A stretch of DNA of 64,000 bases from Ancylostoma caninum (lineage: Eukaryota > Nematoda > Chromadorea > Rhabditida > Ancylostomatidae), in contig JBAJFG010000024.1 of the NCBI GenBank assembly GCA_037903475.1, positions 992,001 through 1,056,000 on the forward strand, read 5' to 3'. This document shows positions 1-12,379 of this stretch, piece by piece. Position 1 is the stretch's first letter. The number at the start of each line of letters is the position of its first letter. The translations under genes and the position numbers were made by a program. Under the pieces are notes generated by a model. That model ran no database searches and had not been told where the DNA came from. It worked only from the letters and a program-made list of their open reading frames with translations.

Positions 1-1528
1 AATGTTGGAACATTAGAATTATTCATCATGTGGAACAAACCCACGCCTAAAACAAGACTTCATTGATGAGTTGAAAGAGTGAAAACAACTGAATGTAAGA
101 CTTTTACACTACGCGGGCAATTTGGGACTTGAATTTGTTGTAATTGTTTGGTAGTAGTAGTTGAACAGTTTATCAGAAGAGCTGGAACAGTATCAGAGGC
201 AAGTGAATACGAAGAGAGGCTTATGAATACGAATACATGCAGCGACAATGTTGGGTCTTATATACCCTAGAAGGCGAGGTTCCAGAACATTCCACAAGAG
301 GTCACAACAGATCAACGGCAGATCAAACATTCTAAATCATCTCAAACACACAACAATGGAGATCCTACAACAAATTTAGTACAATGAGAGGATGAGGAGT
401 AAAGGACGTATAAGAAGTGGCACAAGAAGCATGACAATGTACGGGAACTTCTCAGTGCCTTCTGTGCTCTTTTAAAATTCTCTAGAACCCCAGGAGTTGA
501 CTATATAAGCATGAGTGACTTCTTAGTAATTGTTTTGAAGTAAAGCCTTGTTTTGTTAACAAGGGAGTGTCTCTTAGCATCAAAACAGATACGAATCTAA
601 TACACTGTCATAGATTCGATTGTAGTAGTCATTCCTCTTATGGAAGTCATATGGTCAAACACAAGTAACTGGCTGTATATGCATATTACCAGTTCAGAAT
701 TCGGTTTCCATCAGTAAAACTTCGCTGGAAAAGCAAAAGATTCATCATAGAAATGGTTGTTCATTGCTGCGTCCACTTCTGACGAGTGTAGTCACGAATT
801 AGTCATACAAAAATGAAATTCAAAATCAGAATTTTAATGCTCGGTCAAAAAACAAAGCTATGGACGGAAATTTGAGGGGTGGGTTATTTCTAGCCAGTAC
901 TTCTTTGTATAGGACATCCTGATGATGTCCGATAATATGTACTTCATCTTCACTGTACTGAACACTTATTACCTCTTCAATGACTCATCACGATGTAGGA
1001 GTGTACTAGGAAGTTATCATCTGTCTCATCTTCTTAATGACATCTATTTAATACTCCACAAAAACTTGTACTGTTCGTTCAGTGCATCTTCTAAGAAGAA
1101 CACGGAACTCAGCAACGAAATATCAAATGCAATGTAACTACTCAACTTTCTGGGTTCCTTGTTAGGGAGGGAAATGGACAGGAAGAGATAAAGTGTTTCT
1201 GTTTCACAGTACACAACGTAGCATCCACCCGTTCTCGGATGCTCTTTCAGCTGTGGAGGTTGCTCTGAAGAAAATTGAGCCTTCGGCAAATCCCAGCATA
1301 GCCTATCATTGTACCTACCCTGGAAAGAAGTGGTAGCAGTAAAAAACTGCTCCTTGAGGCGATTACTATAGCGACACATAAGTTTAGGAGAGGGGAGATA
1401 ACTCGAGTGAAGATTGTTTGAACCAGAACAGCCAGATGTTGAATTCGTAGATCTTCTAGGCAAACGCAATGAATGAAATGCGCGCATCAGTACCGTGCAT
1501 TTTGGTACCATTCACAATCCTTCTAATA
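1..1528. other. No recognised gene; weak LTR-like stretch
   Basis: I see no exon chain or known domain here. Bases 1-610 have weak features of a retrotransposon LTR: two TATA-like strings (near 258 and 500), an AGTAAA string near 540 and a T-rich tail. No paired second LTR, primer-binding site or gag/pol reading frame is visible, so this is only a suspicion. The open frame on the minus strand at 1044-1511 has no motif I recognise. Confidence 0.3.
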
Positions 1529-1560
1529 CGAGGGCGGTTTGAAAAGTCTCCGGAATGACA
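1529..1560 (+). mobile_element. Mariner-type terminal inverted repeat, solo end
   Basis: Directly after a TA dinucleotide (1527-1528) comes CGAGGGCGGTTTGAAAAG, the form typical of mariner element ends. No matching inverted end or transposase frame is visible within the next 2 kb, so it is probably a relic or an end separated from its partner. Mariner elements are known from hookworm genomes; assignment to a particular one is inference. Confidence 0.4.
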
Positions 1561-4322
1561 ATAAAACCAACCAAATCTGATGCCATCGATATTTTTTTTT
1601 CATAACTCAATCCCCTCGAAGCTCAACTCACATCATACTTAATTTTAATTTTAGTTTTTAATTTTTCCTTCCCTATCTAGAATGAATTTCTCTGAAGTAG
1701 TCAGAATAACCGGATAAAGCAAAGCTACGATTAACTCGTGCCTTGACCGGAATCTTGTCCTTGACGGGAAGATGTTACGATTCTAAAACAAACACAGGTA
1801 CGAGAAAGCCAATGCAGAAATATTATTGAATGAGGTGGAATTTCCGATTTCATTACTGGAAGTTTTTCGATGAGCCATAACACCTGCTTGAGCGGTAATG
1901 CTGACATGGAGCGACAATTCTTTTTTTTTTTTGTTCAAATCCGTGCGTGAATCTCGGGTTACCGGAGCTAAAGTTTCTGCAAATACTCAGTTGCTATCCT
2001 CACCATTCCACCTCAGTGAACGGTACTTTCTTATTCAGAATCCATTCATCGTATCTAACCTACTGTTTTCACTGCATCTTTTGTAGCAACACTATAGCGC
2101 TTAATCTATTCTTCATCATGGATCAAACTTCAGCTTTCGAATACAGTTCAACCATTTTTAATTTTTTGATTTTCATGTTGAATTGCGCTTTTGTTCGGGA
2201 CTGACAAAATGCGGCGCTCATTTTTGAAAGCTATTTTTTTCATTAGTTCGTCGTAGAATAAAAAAAAATAATTACTCGTAATAGATGCGCTAGGCTCTCT
2301 TGTTTAACACGCATTTGTACTCTATTTTTTAAAACCTTGTCAGCGATTTCATTCACTTTTTCTGATGTGGTCACCTTTTCTTAACGTTTTGCACAAGGCT
2401 TGCTGTTTGCTCACGTCTAGCTAAGCTTGGATTTTAAAAGCCAGAAACTATAGCTGAAAAATCAAGTTGATGATCCTCCAAAATCAGCATGCAAGTGGTA
2501 TTCGGCTAACTTGCGATTTTCACCTCCGGTTAAAAAAAAATTACAGACCACCGAAATTTAACGTCTCTATGTACTAACTGAGCACAGTCGCAGTTGATTG
2601 ACTTGATCTCCTTGTAAAAATTGCAGACTTTGTTGGATCGAATTGACGTTGACAGTCCATTCATTTGAAGGACTCTCGAACAGAACTGCATAGAAATTTT
2701 TGAAAAAGAACAACTCTTTGATGGTGATTTCGGAAACTTTTCAAACGGTCCTCATATGTGCTCCGTTCAGGATTTGAAGGGATGTCCACCGATGGAGTGC
2801 TCGAAAGTCTGCCATCGGACCCAGGCTCCGAGTTATAATGTAACGAATTAACGCATCAGTATGTAACGAGCGTTCTATTTTATTTAAGAAATTGAAAATT
2901 AGAGAATCTATTTATTTATCTATTTTTTGCCCTCAGGGTGCATCTTATTGAGCAGATTTTAAAAAAACAACCACGCTTTGAATTCAGTATTTCTCTCCTA
3001 GTCGCTACTGCCTCACACCCTACGAAACTCAGCCAGCACTCTGATCTCATAGAAAAAACGTTTTATCACAAATTTTGTGGAATCCTGGAAGATGGTCTCG
3101 ACGTTCAAGGATTTATGCGTCAACCAAATCATTCTCAATACTCTTTCCACGCTCGATGTGCGTCACCGAACCGGGTGCCGTCGAGGATTTTCAGAATAGC
3201 AAATGAGCGTATCACGCCAGAGCAGTCTATGGTATGCCTGTTAATGTTATGTTTCGCTATGTACAATGTTGATCTTCCATGGCATTTCAGTGTTTTCCTG
3301 GAAAGACAAATTTCCGTGCTTATGTTGTTCTTGGAACTTCTATTCATTTACTTCATCTAATTGATTATCTACATTATTACGTTTATTCATGTTTAGTTGA
3401 TACAATAGAATCACGGTATTATATTTATTCATGTTATCTCATGGATTTTCGAACATTATTATGTTAACATGCATTACGCCGAGTATGTACTTTCTTGCGA
3501 TATCCATCCATTCTATCTTCTGAGATTCTTAGAATCCTTTATTTAGCAATAAAAAAAAACAAGGAAATCTCATGTGACAACATTTATGACAACAACTCTT
3601 AGAAATGTGTAAATTTACCATTTTTGAGGAATTAAAGTAATAAGGCAAGGTACGGTGTAGCTATGTAGTATAAATTCGTCTGTGCATCATTTTGGAACGA
3701 TTTTTTTGCCTTTGGCCACCTCCTGAGAAGTGGAACGGTTTTGCCTATATGTTTCCTCGGAGCAAAGTTCACTGGCTCATTTTTGTAGTGTTCTTTTTGA
3801 GGTAACCTTTTCGATGCACAGTGTAAAAACAAATTATTCTCATACGGAGAAGGTGCGCTAGCTATAGCGTACGAGATATTTTTCTTCTTCACTACGACAC
3901 TTTTACTTTTTTCTATGGTCAGATGGAGGAAAATAGGGATGACAAAAAAAACCGGAAAATCTCTTAAGATAAACTAATCAAATGTGTCCATATGTTCATT
4001 TTGCTAGGTGGAACTTTGTGAGAGAAACCTCATCATTATTTATGATCACTACGAAAACGAGCCTGGAAGCCCACATTTAAAAGCTATTCCACGCTTTATG
4101 TCAAATTCACCGTCAGAGCTTTCGCTTATTCTCTTCTCTTACTGTTTATTTTATTCATTTTCACTACAAAATGCCAAGGGCACAAGGTAAAAAAACAGAA
4201 CAGTGACAATTGTTTGATAGGTTTCTGGAAGCATCATTAAGGAGTGTAAGCTACTATTATTTCATGAATGCAGGCTATTTGAGGCTCTCTTACGTATCAA
4301 ACCTACCAAATTAAATTAACCT
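1561..4322. other. No recognised gene
   Basis: A/T-rich DNA with short homopolymer runs. The frames at 2938-3360 (plus) and 3135-3347 (minus) overlap and have no domain I recognise; the minus reading around 3150-3235 has the look of dispersed repeat translation rather than of a host exon. I cannot support a gene here. Confidence 0.4.
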
Positions 4323-4361
4323 ATTACTCCTAGTGCATTTGTAAAATGTACTAGGAGTAAT
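4323..4361. repeat. Small hairpin, 17-nt arms
   Basis: ATTACTCCTAGTGCATT is followed after a 5-nt loop by its reverse complement with one mismatch. No gene is adjacent. It may be a foldback relic or a snap-back duplication. Confidence 0.7.
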
Positions 4362-7300
4362 CTGGACTTTTGAGTAGCCTTGCACTATGTAAACGACAAC
4401 GACGTGTGTGCTGTTGCAGTGTCGAGCGCACGCCTAAACTATGTATATCTGATGGGTCGTTTGACACCATCACGAATTCACCAGCTACTTTTTTGGAAGC
4501 TTTGTATATTTCTCTTTTTCTCTGGATGCAAGCGTTACGGGAGAAATGCAGCTGCTACAGAACATAACATCATTGTGGCTGATAACACAAGACGGATTTT
4601 ACTGGAGCTAATTAAGGAAACGGAGGATACTTGGCGTAATCCGCAGAGCCTAAGTAATGTTAAGGTGCGCAGAACAGCAGATTTCTAGAGTTTGATTGCT
4701 AGCCTTGTTTTGATAGGTAACATATGTGCATGAATGCTAGTATGCTTCTGCTAAGTGATACTTGCATGAATTCTTGCATTTGTATCGTTTTGCTTGACAA
4801 AAAAGACGGATTTTACTGGAGCAAGGAACTGCAAATCTAATCCGTTATTGTGTTAGTGTTTTTGCATGTTTTGGTACAGTTGCTGCTAAAGCTTCTAGCG
4901 TTACAGATCTAATAATAGGAATCTAGTCTGCTAACAGAGAAAGTTTTTTCTGCTTAAACTAGTTATTTGTCATTGCAAACTCTTTTCTTCGGAATGTCCG
5001 CGCCTCTTCTTTCATCTTTTTTTTTTCACCTTTCTTCCATCTTCATTTATTTATCTCTATTTCTTATTGCATCACGCCTTTTTCTGGCTGCGCACCTTGA
5101 GTGTATTCATAAATAAATAAATAATGAACCCGCTGGCTTGGCTATAGGTGACTGCTCTTCAATGTGAATACATCTAGCTTAGCATCTGTAGGATCCTCTT
5201 ATGGGAGCACGTTGTCGTCGCAAATCGATAGAATACCTGCTCGAATTATGGAAAATCCTTGCGTTTCTCTTCCGTTTCCAGATTATCTTTGAATTACTCT
5301 TGCTTCTACTGCTTTACTTTTTTTACATAAGATATAATTGTACTGATAAATACCATGAATTCTGCTTCCCATACTTTTTACAATCTAGGGCTTCTATCAT
5401 AAGATTGATAGAGACTTGGCGAGTTAGGAATGAAATGGTTCATACTCATTCTCTTTGCACTCCTCTGAAGAAGGCGAAAGCGTCAAAACTTCAGCGCTGT
5501 TGTGTTGCTCAGTGAATAGGCGAGTCGATAGTGAGGATTCATCAGCCGGAACTCAATAGTACAGGATTCCTTTATAAAGTGTTCTTGAGTACAGAGCACA
5601 ACATTTGTAAAATTTTGGAAAACACAAACGTTAAGGATCAAAGTCCAAGTCGTACTCTCGACCATGTAAGGAGCGTGAGGTTTTCGCGCGTAACATACTT
5701 AACCAGGGCAAATAAAGCTGTTTCACATGTGATAATTCTTCTGTGCCCCTCAGGTTGTTTTAAGGACACGTTATTACGGCCTAACGTTTCGACTCAACGT
5801 CGTCTTCAGAGGCTTGAAAGTGGTACAAGCTCATCTATTCACGCGCTAAACCACCAAACACCTCCTCACACCCGTTGCTGTTTCCTCTAACAAACCTCAT
5901 GAATTAAAAAACATAAATAAATGTATGAGAAAATTGAGCATAATAACTAATATTCCGAGGTTTGAAGAAAGGAAGACGTTTGAGCAACTCTCACTAGTCT
6001 CTCCACTTCCTTGCCGCAGAGTATCATTCCTGTAGGTCATCGGAAAACACGCGCCGGTGTCAGTGTCGTATGAGGACTGGTTTGCTGTCAACGATATGAT
6101 GTGATTAACAGCGACTGAAACAAAGCACTCGTCCGAGTTTACACAACAACACCACACCGCTGTTAACTGGCCTACATGCGCAATGCCCTAGTTCCTGATT
6201 TTCGTATCCGTTGAAAAGTCTGCAATTTTGCGTCTTACGTGTTCAGTCACCCTACCCGAATAGTTGGGAAGCCATGGTTTTTTGGCTATTGTTCAGCGTG
6301 ACCTTTCGTTCCGCGTCTGGAGCGGAAGCATTTGGCGTGCAGCTTTGGCGATATGAAAGCAGTGGTCTTTGAGTAGTGTTTTTTAAAATAAAACCTGTGC
6401 ATCTGCAGAACCTTGCTGAGCAATGTTTTTGTCTTGGCTAACTTGTCGAGCTGAGCTTTGCACTGTTCTCCATTCATTTTTCGATTATTTATATACACAC
6501 TTTTATAATTTCACTCAAATCTCCATGTTTCTCATTGTGGGATTAGGACATTCTCAATCTTCCGGGTTTTGGCCGAAGTTTGGCGGATTTCTCCTTCTTC
6601 CTTTTATTGGAATACGATATCTGTAGAAATGACCTTAGGGTATAAAAGAAGCAAATCTTTTTAGAAAAGCACTTGTTCGGTAATTGCTTTGGCTTGCGCT
6701 GTTAGAACGGATATAGAGGACTATGATCATGCTAGGAGAAAGCGAGATGAAAGGCTTTCATCGAAGTTGTTCGTGACAAATCACGGGAATACGCTACGTT
6801 GATCACACAACCTATGAAGAAGTGCTACGACGTCGCACTGCGACTGTCCTACCCGTTGCCGTAGCGTAATGACGAGTTCGGCTTGCTGACCCTCTCTACT
6901 AGTACAGCGGATGAATACCTCAAGGTGCTGGGCCATGAATTCCTCCAATGAGCAAACAATGCAAACAATGATCTTGAATGAATTTATATCTTCAGAGAAG
7001 AAGGCGAAGCGTCAGCGCAAGATCATCAGCTATGGATAACAGTACAGGACTAACTAATTCTCAGTCTAATTAAGGGAAAAGTACGGATCAAAGGATCACA
7101 TCCAAGAATACAAAATTTCTAAAAGATTCGTCAAAATTCAGGCATAGAGGTGATAGAAAGCAGCGATACGGAGTATTACCCACTAGCTCAAATTTTCTGG
7201 AGGGTTTTCATTTCAGAATACTCAAAATTTGGGGCTTACCTTATTATTAGGTTCTAATATAAGTTTCCGCTGTTTTCGCATAGGCATTTCCAAAGGCTTC

Positions 7301-8783
7301 TAACAAATGAATACCGACTGGATTTCTCGCATATCTAGATAAAATTTTGAAACGCATGATCCCGCGAACATTCTGGAATATGAGACCTGTTTTTGCTTGT
7401 CGAGCAGTCTCAGGCACAGGCACCATACTTGGTAACGCAGTTTTGATCATGCCGTTTTTCTCTCTGGAGTGAGAGCGAATTGAAGTGGGATTTCCTCCGC
7501 TGTGGCTACAAGCATCAACCGTTTGCGGACAGTAAACGGTGGGATTCTGGGACAAGTTCCATTCAGTTCTGTAGAAATCACACCATTTTGCCAGACCGCG
7601 GAGAGCGCCTTAATTTTGTTGGTCGATTTCTCCGGAGAGCCAGCGGGCTCGCAGAGCAATTTTTACCTGAGCATTATGTAGCATAAACTCAACTCTAACC
7701 ATATGCCGGTTATAAAGCCATAAGGACGTCTACTATGAGAGAACCGATTCGCCGAAGTTAGTGACCTCCAGCACTGAGCGACTCAGAAGTTCTCTGTGCC
7801 GTAGTCCCCGGAATTCTGGAGCAGCGGAGTTGAGCTCCTGCTGAAAAACGGCAAAAAACCAGCGACTACTGTGGTGCATACTTCTTTTGATACCCACCAT
7901 TATCTGATTTTTATGAAGCTTTTGTTGTGGAAAATTTCAAAACAGCGGAAAGTTGAGTTACAACCTAATATTTGAATTTAAGCTTTCTTTCTTCGATTCT
8001 TCACATAATCTGGTGCTCCTTTTTTGGCTAGCATTCATTGCGGCTAGGTATTTACGATTCTTCTCAAACCTTAAGAACAAATTGATTTCTCGTCACAGGT
8101 TTGCAAATATGCGAAACAAAATAGCAGTTAGCAGGTAACCAACACATCTCTCGATTTTGAAGCCCGATTGTAGTTGTTACTCATATTTTGACAGCGTAGC
8201 TTGCATGTGAACCGAACATTAGACCCTTGATAACTCCACTGCAACAGTGACAGTTATACAATTAGTCCACCACGTAAATGCTAGAGAGGGAAAGGATTTA
8301 TACTTCTAGTAATAAAATCTACTAAAGCATCTCCGGCAGTTAATCCTTTTTGTTGGATTCCAGTGTTACGTTTTTATTTTTTCACAGTTTACTGATGGTT
8401 TCTCTTTCCAAATTCCATGCACGATTTCATGTAAGACCCTTTGGAGAAACACAAAAACAATCAAAAGAGGAAGCAGATTATGAAGCTCAGAACCAGCAGT
8501 TTGTAGATTTCTCTGCTCCAGTCTCTAACTCATGATAAAAAGCTATCCGAAACATACTGTTGGCGCTGTATCACCCCCTAACACAACGGGTGTCATCAAC
8601 AAAGATAGTTAACAGAGGTGCGAAAACGAAGCTACCATTGTCTCCTTCTCTGTTTTTCTGGTCTCATCAGGGACTGCATTCTCTCTACAATGTGTCCTAC
8701 ACACTATAGTTATTGAACTTTTTAGCAGTACTTATTTTAATGAGCGCTCTGGAGCGGGACCCAGGTGATGGCCACTCACAATG
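4362..8783. other. No recognised gene; scattered hammerhead-like motifs
   Basis: No exon chain could be built. The string ACGGATTTTACTGGAGC occurs twice (near 4592 and 4804), marking a short local duplication. The frames at 4380-4688 and 5201-5515 have no recognisable domain; the second ends in the hammerhead-like motif at 5465-5489, which argues for repeat DNA. Confidence 0.35.
5785..5809 (-). other. Hammerhead-ribozyme-like core
   Basis: Read on the minus strand, CTGAAGA is followed by a 4-bp stem (CGAC/GTCG) with a short loop and then GAAAC, which fits the catalytic core CUGANGA..stem II..GAAA. A CGTTA/TAACG pairing just downstream could serve as stem III, but stem I is weak. Related degenerate cores lie at 5465-5489 and 8956-8980 (plus) and 9241-9260 (minus). 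Such cores are known in Penelope-like elements and retrozymes. Activity is unproven. Confidence 0.35.
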
Positions 8784-9041
8784 TCTCGTTTCTTTCTTCT
8801 GAGCCGTAACCAAGATTGATATAGCACTTTAGGTGAACGAATTGTACCATAGTTTTAATCCAGTGGTTGGCTTTTGTGTAACACATGTTGGATTCTTCTG
8901 TAAACGATGAGACGTTTGTGAAGGTAGATTACATCTGCTCTTTACATTTCAGGCTCTGACGAAGGCGAGTAAGCCGAAGCATTAGCCGAATAAAGTGCTA
9001 TATCAATCTTGGTTACGGCTCAGAAGAAAAAAAAAACGAGA
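8784..9041. mobile_element. MITE with about 48-bp terminal inverted repeats
   Basis: The first about 48 bases (TCTCGTTTC..) recur inverted at 8990-9041, differing mainly in the length of an internal T/A run. The arms contain GAGCCGTAACCAAGATTG. The 160-bp centre has no coding potential and carries the hammerhead-like motif at 8956-8980 next to the right arm. The layout fits a non-autonomous DNA transposon; the superfamily is not clear. Confidence 0.75.
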
Positions 9042-12000
9042 TACTATCGACCATGCCAAGGTTCATTGAACGTCGAACATGGAATCTACTCTCAATGTCA
9101 TTTTCATCCAAGAGAGATTGATCCCGGTATTGGTAGTCCCAAGTTCGACTGTAGTTGAATCTTGACACTGTGAGTAGTAACGGAACGTTAGCAGTTCAGC
9201 AATACACCAAGACTGTAATTCGCGTTTATTCAGTCGAAGTCTCGGCGCCGCCGTCGTCAGAGTCTGGAACGTTAAGAGCATATGCAATCTACCCTCTGAA
9301 ATGCTCTATCACTCTACTAGATGCGAAGCAACAAAATGAGAAACAATGAACAACCTCGAAGAAAGCAAAACTGCTAGCGCTGGTCCGTGTAGCCGTAGTT
9401 GCGGCGATGTCACTGGACCACCTTGTGGGTGCCGCCCGACATTGTATGAAGATATACATATTTGTTTATTTATTACATGAAATCCACTCATGTGTACTAC
9501 AATAAAACAAGAAAATGAACAAGGTCAAACGAGGAACGTTCGACAGTAATACTGGCAGAACGGAGTGGATAACTTTTAGCTTACAGTTGTATTTTTCCCA
9601 GAAATCCTGCGAATCCAGGAGATTTCAATCTATTGATCCCTACGATAAATGTACCCATCGGATACCGTGGTGTCGATTGCGCACGGTGTCGTGTTTTTTT
9701 TCTCTTATCATCGCCGAAAAAGCGGGTGCGCTGAGATCTGTTCGCCAAGCCGAACTCGTTAACCATGGCGTAACACCGCAGACGGGACGGGACGGGAATC
9801 AAACACTCATCAGACTACAAGGTTAACTGACAGCCTTCGAAAGAAAACGCTCATGATAAGAGCACATATCCGGACGCTATTTCTGGATCGACAGTAAGAA
9901 AAATTTGTTCGTATTTCAGAGTTTCTGCTTAAACCCGCTGTCTATTTACCCCCCCCCCCCCTCCCTCCCTTTTCGAGGTAGTTTAGAACGAAAATAATCT
10001 CCACTTTAATGTAATAATCAAAGTAAAACCCGGAAGTGAGACAAGTCCTCACACTGTGGGCGGTGATCCTAACATACCCCGCCCGTGTGAAACCAGCCGC
10101 GCACCGGACGAGTTTCCACGGTGTTCATCCGCCGTCGCTATCTTTTACCCAAACATACACGGTGGCTTTGTGTTCCACGGCTAATCTCACAACGGACAGC
10201 TATCGATCGCAGTTTTGCTCTACTTAGCTGACAGTGGTTATTTATGGGCGCTGTTGTTGATTTATTTATTTACATATGAGAAGTCGGACTGTTGTTTACA
10301 GTTTTCTGAAACCGGTGTGCTTTGTGTTACGCATCTCTAATGGCATTTTGATCCTTATTTTTGATGTTTCGAGTTTGGAGTTTGTCATGATGTGAAAAAA
10401 ATTTCAGTTGCTCGGGTCCCTTCCTATTAACATTTTTTTATTTCCTTTTCAGCAATTCATCGATTTTCCGAAATGTTTTCTTTTTCATTTTTTCTTCTTT
10501 CCTCGGTTTTTTCCACACTTTATCTTGGCGGAAGCCATCTACATATCGGTCCAGCCATCTATTAGTTTAATGTTCACTCCTATTCCTACGCTTTCCACTA
10601 GTATCTAACAATAAGCTCTGCCGCATACTATTACTTTTCATTATCTTTAATTACATTATTTTTTTAATGTTTATTCGTTTACTCGTATAGTGTTTACTTC
10701 TGGCTTATTCCATTCGCATTAACTAGGTCTTTAAACTTTTACTATTCATTGCGATTCCTCCTTGTAAAATTGGCGAATGAACCTGCTTTAGTGGATTTTT
10801 CGTGGTGGTGATGGTGGTGGGGGGGACCTTACCATCGACATGGAAAACGAGATGTGCAGGGGCATGTTTTCTCCCCACCACAATGTACAGGCTTCGTCCC
10901 GCCAAACGGGTTCACGGGCCATGTTGGGACATTTCAAGTACATTGTCAGAATCAGCAGCATTGAGAAGGTCCGCCATATGTTAGTAGCTGAAACACGAAT
11001 ATGAGCTGGTGCTCCTAAATTTTTGTCTAAACTCTTCCTCAGTTGTCCGATATTTCGTTTCTACTTGCTTTTGTACTCTTCTCAAAAATATCGGCAACTT
11101 TCTCCACTTAACATTCCCAGCTATACATACTGGGCTCCCAGAAAGAAGCCACCCCCCCCCCTCACCCTCCTCGTGGACAATTTTCGTGGACAATTTTCCC
11201 TTTCTGCGAATCGGCGACGACTGCTGCTGCAGAAGCTCAACTACCCATAGCTCGTAATGTTTTCCTAGTTTGAATTGGTTTAGTGCAGGAATTGCGCAAA
11301 GAATTGACAGGGTAACTGTACCCAATTGGCCACGCCCACTTGGGTAGTTACCCAGTAGCCTTAGCGAGGCTGCGCTGCTGTCATAGTCCTGTTTTATGGA
11401 ATCCTTCTAATGTTTGTTTCATGGAGAGATGTCCTCATATCTGTAATGTAATCCGTACAAACAGTTGTTTTTTTAGTAATTTTTTTGCTGTTTTACTCTT
11501 GAGTTTTGCCTATAAGTAGCTCCTAAAAGACAAGTCAAAGCCAATAACCTGTATAAATTCGAAGAAGATTTGTCGGAGAAGTTCCCATTAGTGCCTGCAT
11601 TTTCATATAACTGCTAAGTTCACACGGAAACGCTTCTCTTCCATTTCCCCACAGCTGTTTTCGCATTATGCTCGGATTTCTGAACGCTTCCGTAATTGCA
11701 GCCACCATGGGAAAACAGGATTATTGAGGGATGCATGTATGTAATGCTGCTACCGCGTTTCCCTGGAAAGAGCACATTTCCCGGCAGCTCCAAGATAACA
11801 TAAGCGCAAGTACAAGGAAGAATTGCTTAAGCTGATTTCATGTTTACATGCCGCATGCAGAGTTGTGTATTCCTCTGTTAGAGTCATGCGAAACTGCAGA
11901 AATGTCCTCTTCTCTCACCCATAGAATCCTGGAATTCGAGGATTCTGATGTTACTGTTCCAGGACTGAGGAAGGCCTCGTAGAAAGTTCTCGTATTCTAA

Positions 12001-12270
12001 ACATTGGACCTTGTAATCTGTAGTTTCACCCCACGTTCCAGGGAAATCTCCTAGATTATTACTATTTTTTATGTGGAGCCATTTTCCCCTAAACGCTCAT
12101 CAATTTTTCGTTAATCTTGCAAAGAATAAGAAAAAAACTTTGTGTCTGCATTTATGGGTGGTGATTTTCCTCTTATTTTTCGTATTTTTTTTGTATGGTT
12201 GGTAGTTACCTTATGTCCTGGGACGAAAAGGTGGAACGCTTTAGCGATCTACATATCGGTAATATCTTCA
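9042..12270. other. No recognised gene; homopolymer tracts
   Basis: The stretch holds C-runs at about 9951-9961 and 11151-11160, a G-run near 10820 and A/T-rich DNA. Open frames such as 9515-9826 or 10981-11325 are present on both strands at once and lack domains. I see no supported exon. Confidence 0.4.
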
Positions 12271-12379
12271 GGATGCATTATTGAGATTACCCAGGGTAGA
12301 CGCTTAACACTACACACATTTATCCATCTTTGACACGGGCGTCAACACGTTGACCCAGGGTAATCTGAATGATGCATCC
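12271..12379. mobile_element. Short palindromic MITE, copy 1
   Basis: It starts GGATGCATTATTGAGATTAC and ends with the inverted form (GGATGCATCATTCAGATTAC on the other strand); inner arms carry CCCAGGGTA/TACCCTGG. At 109 bp it is a small foldback MITE. A diverged second copy lies at 18279-18391. Confidence 0.65.
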
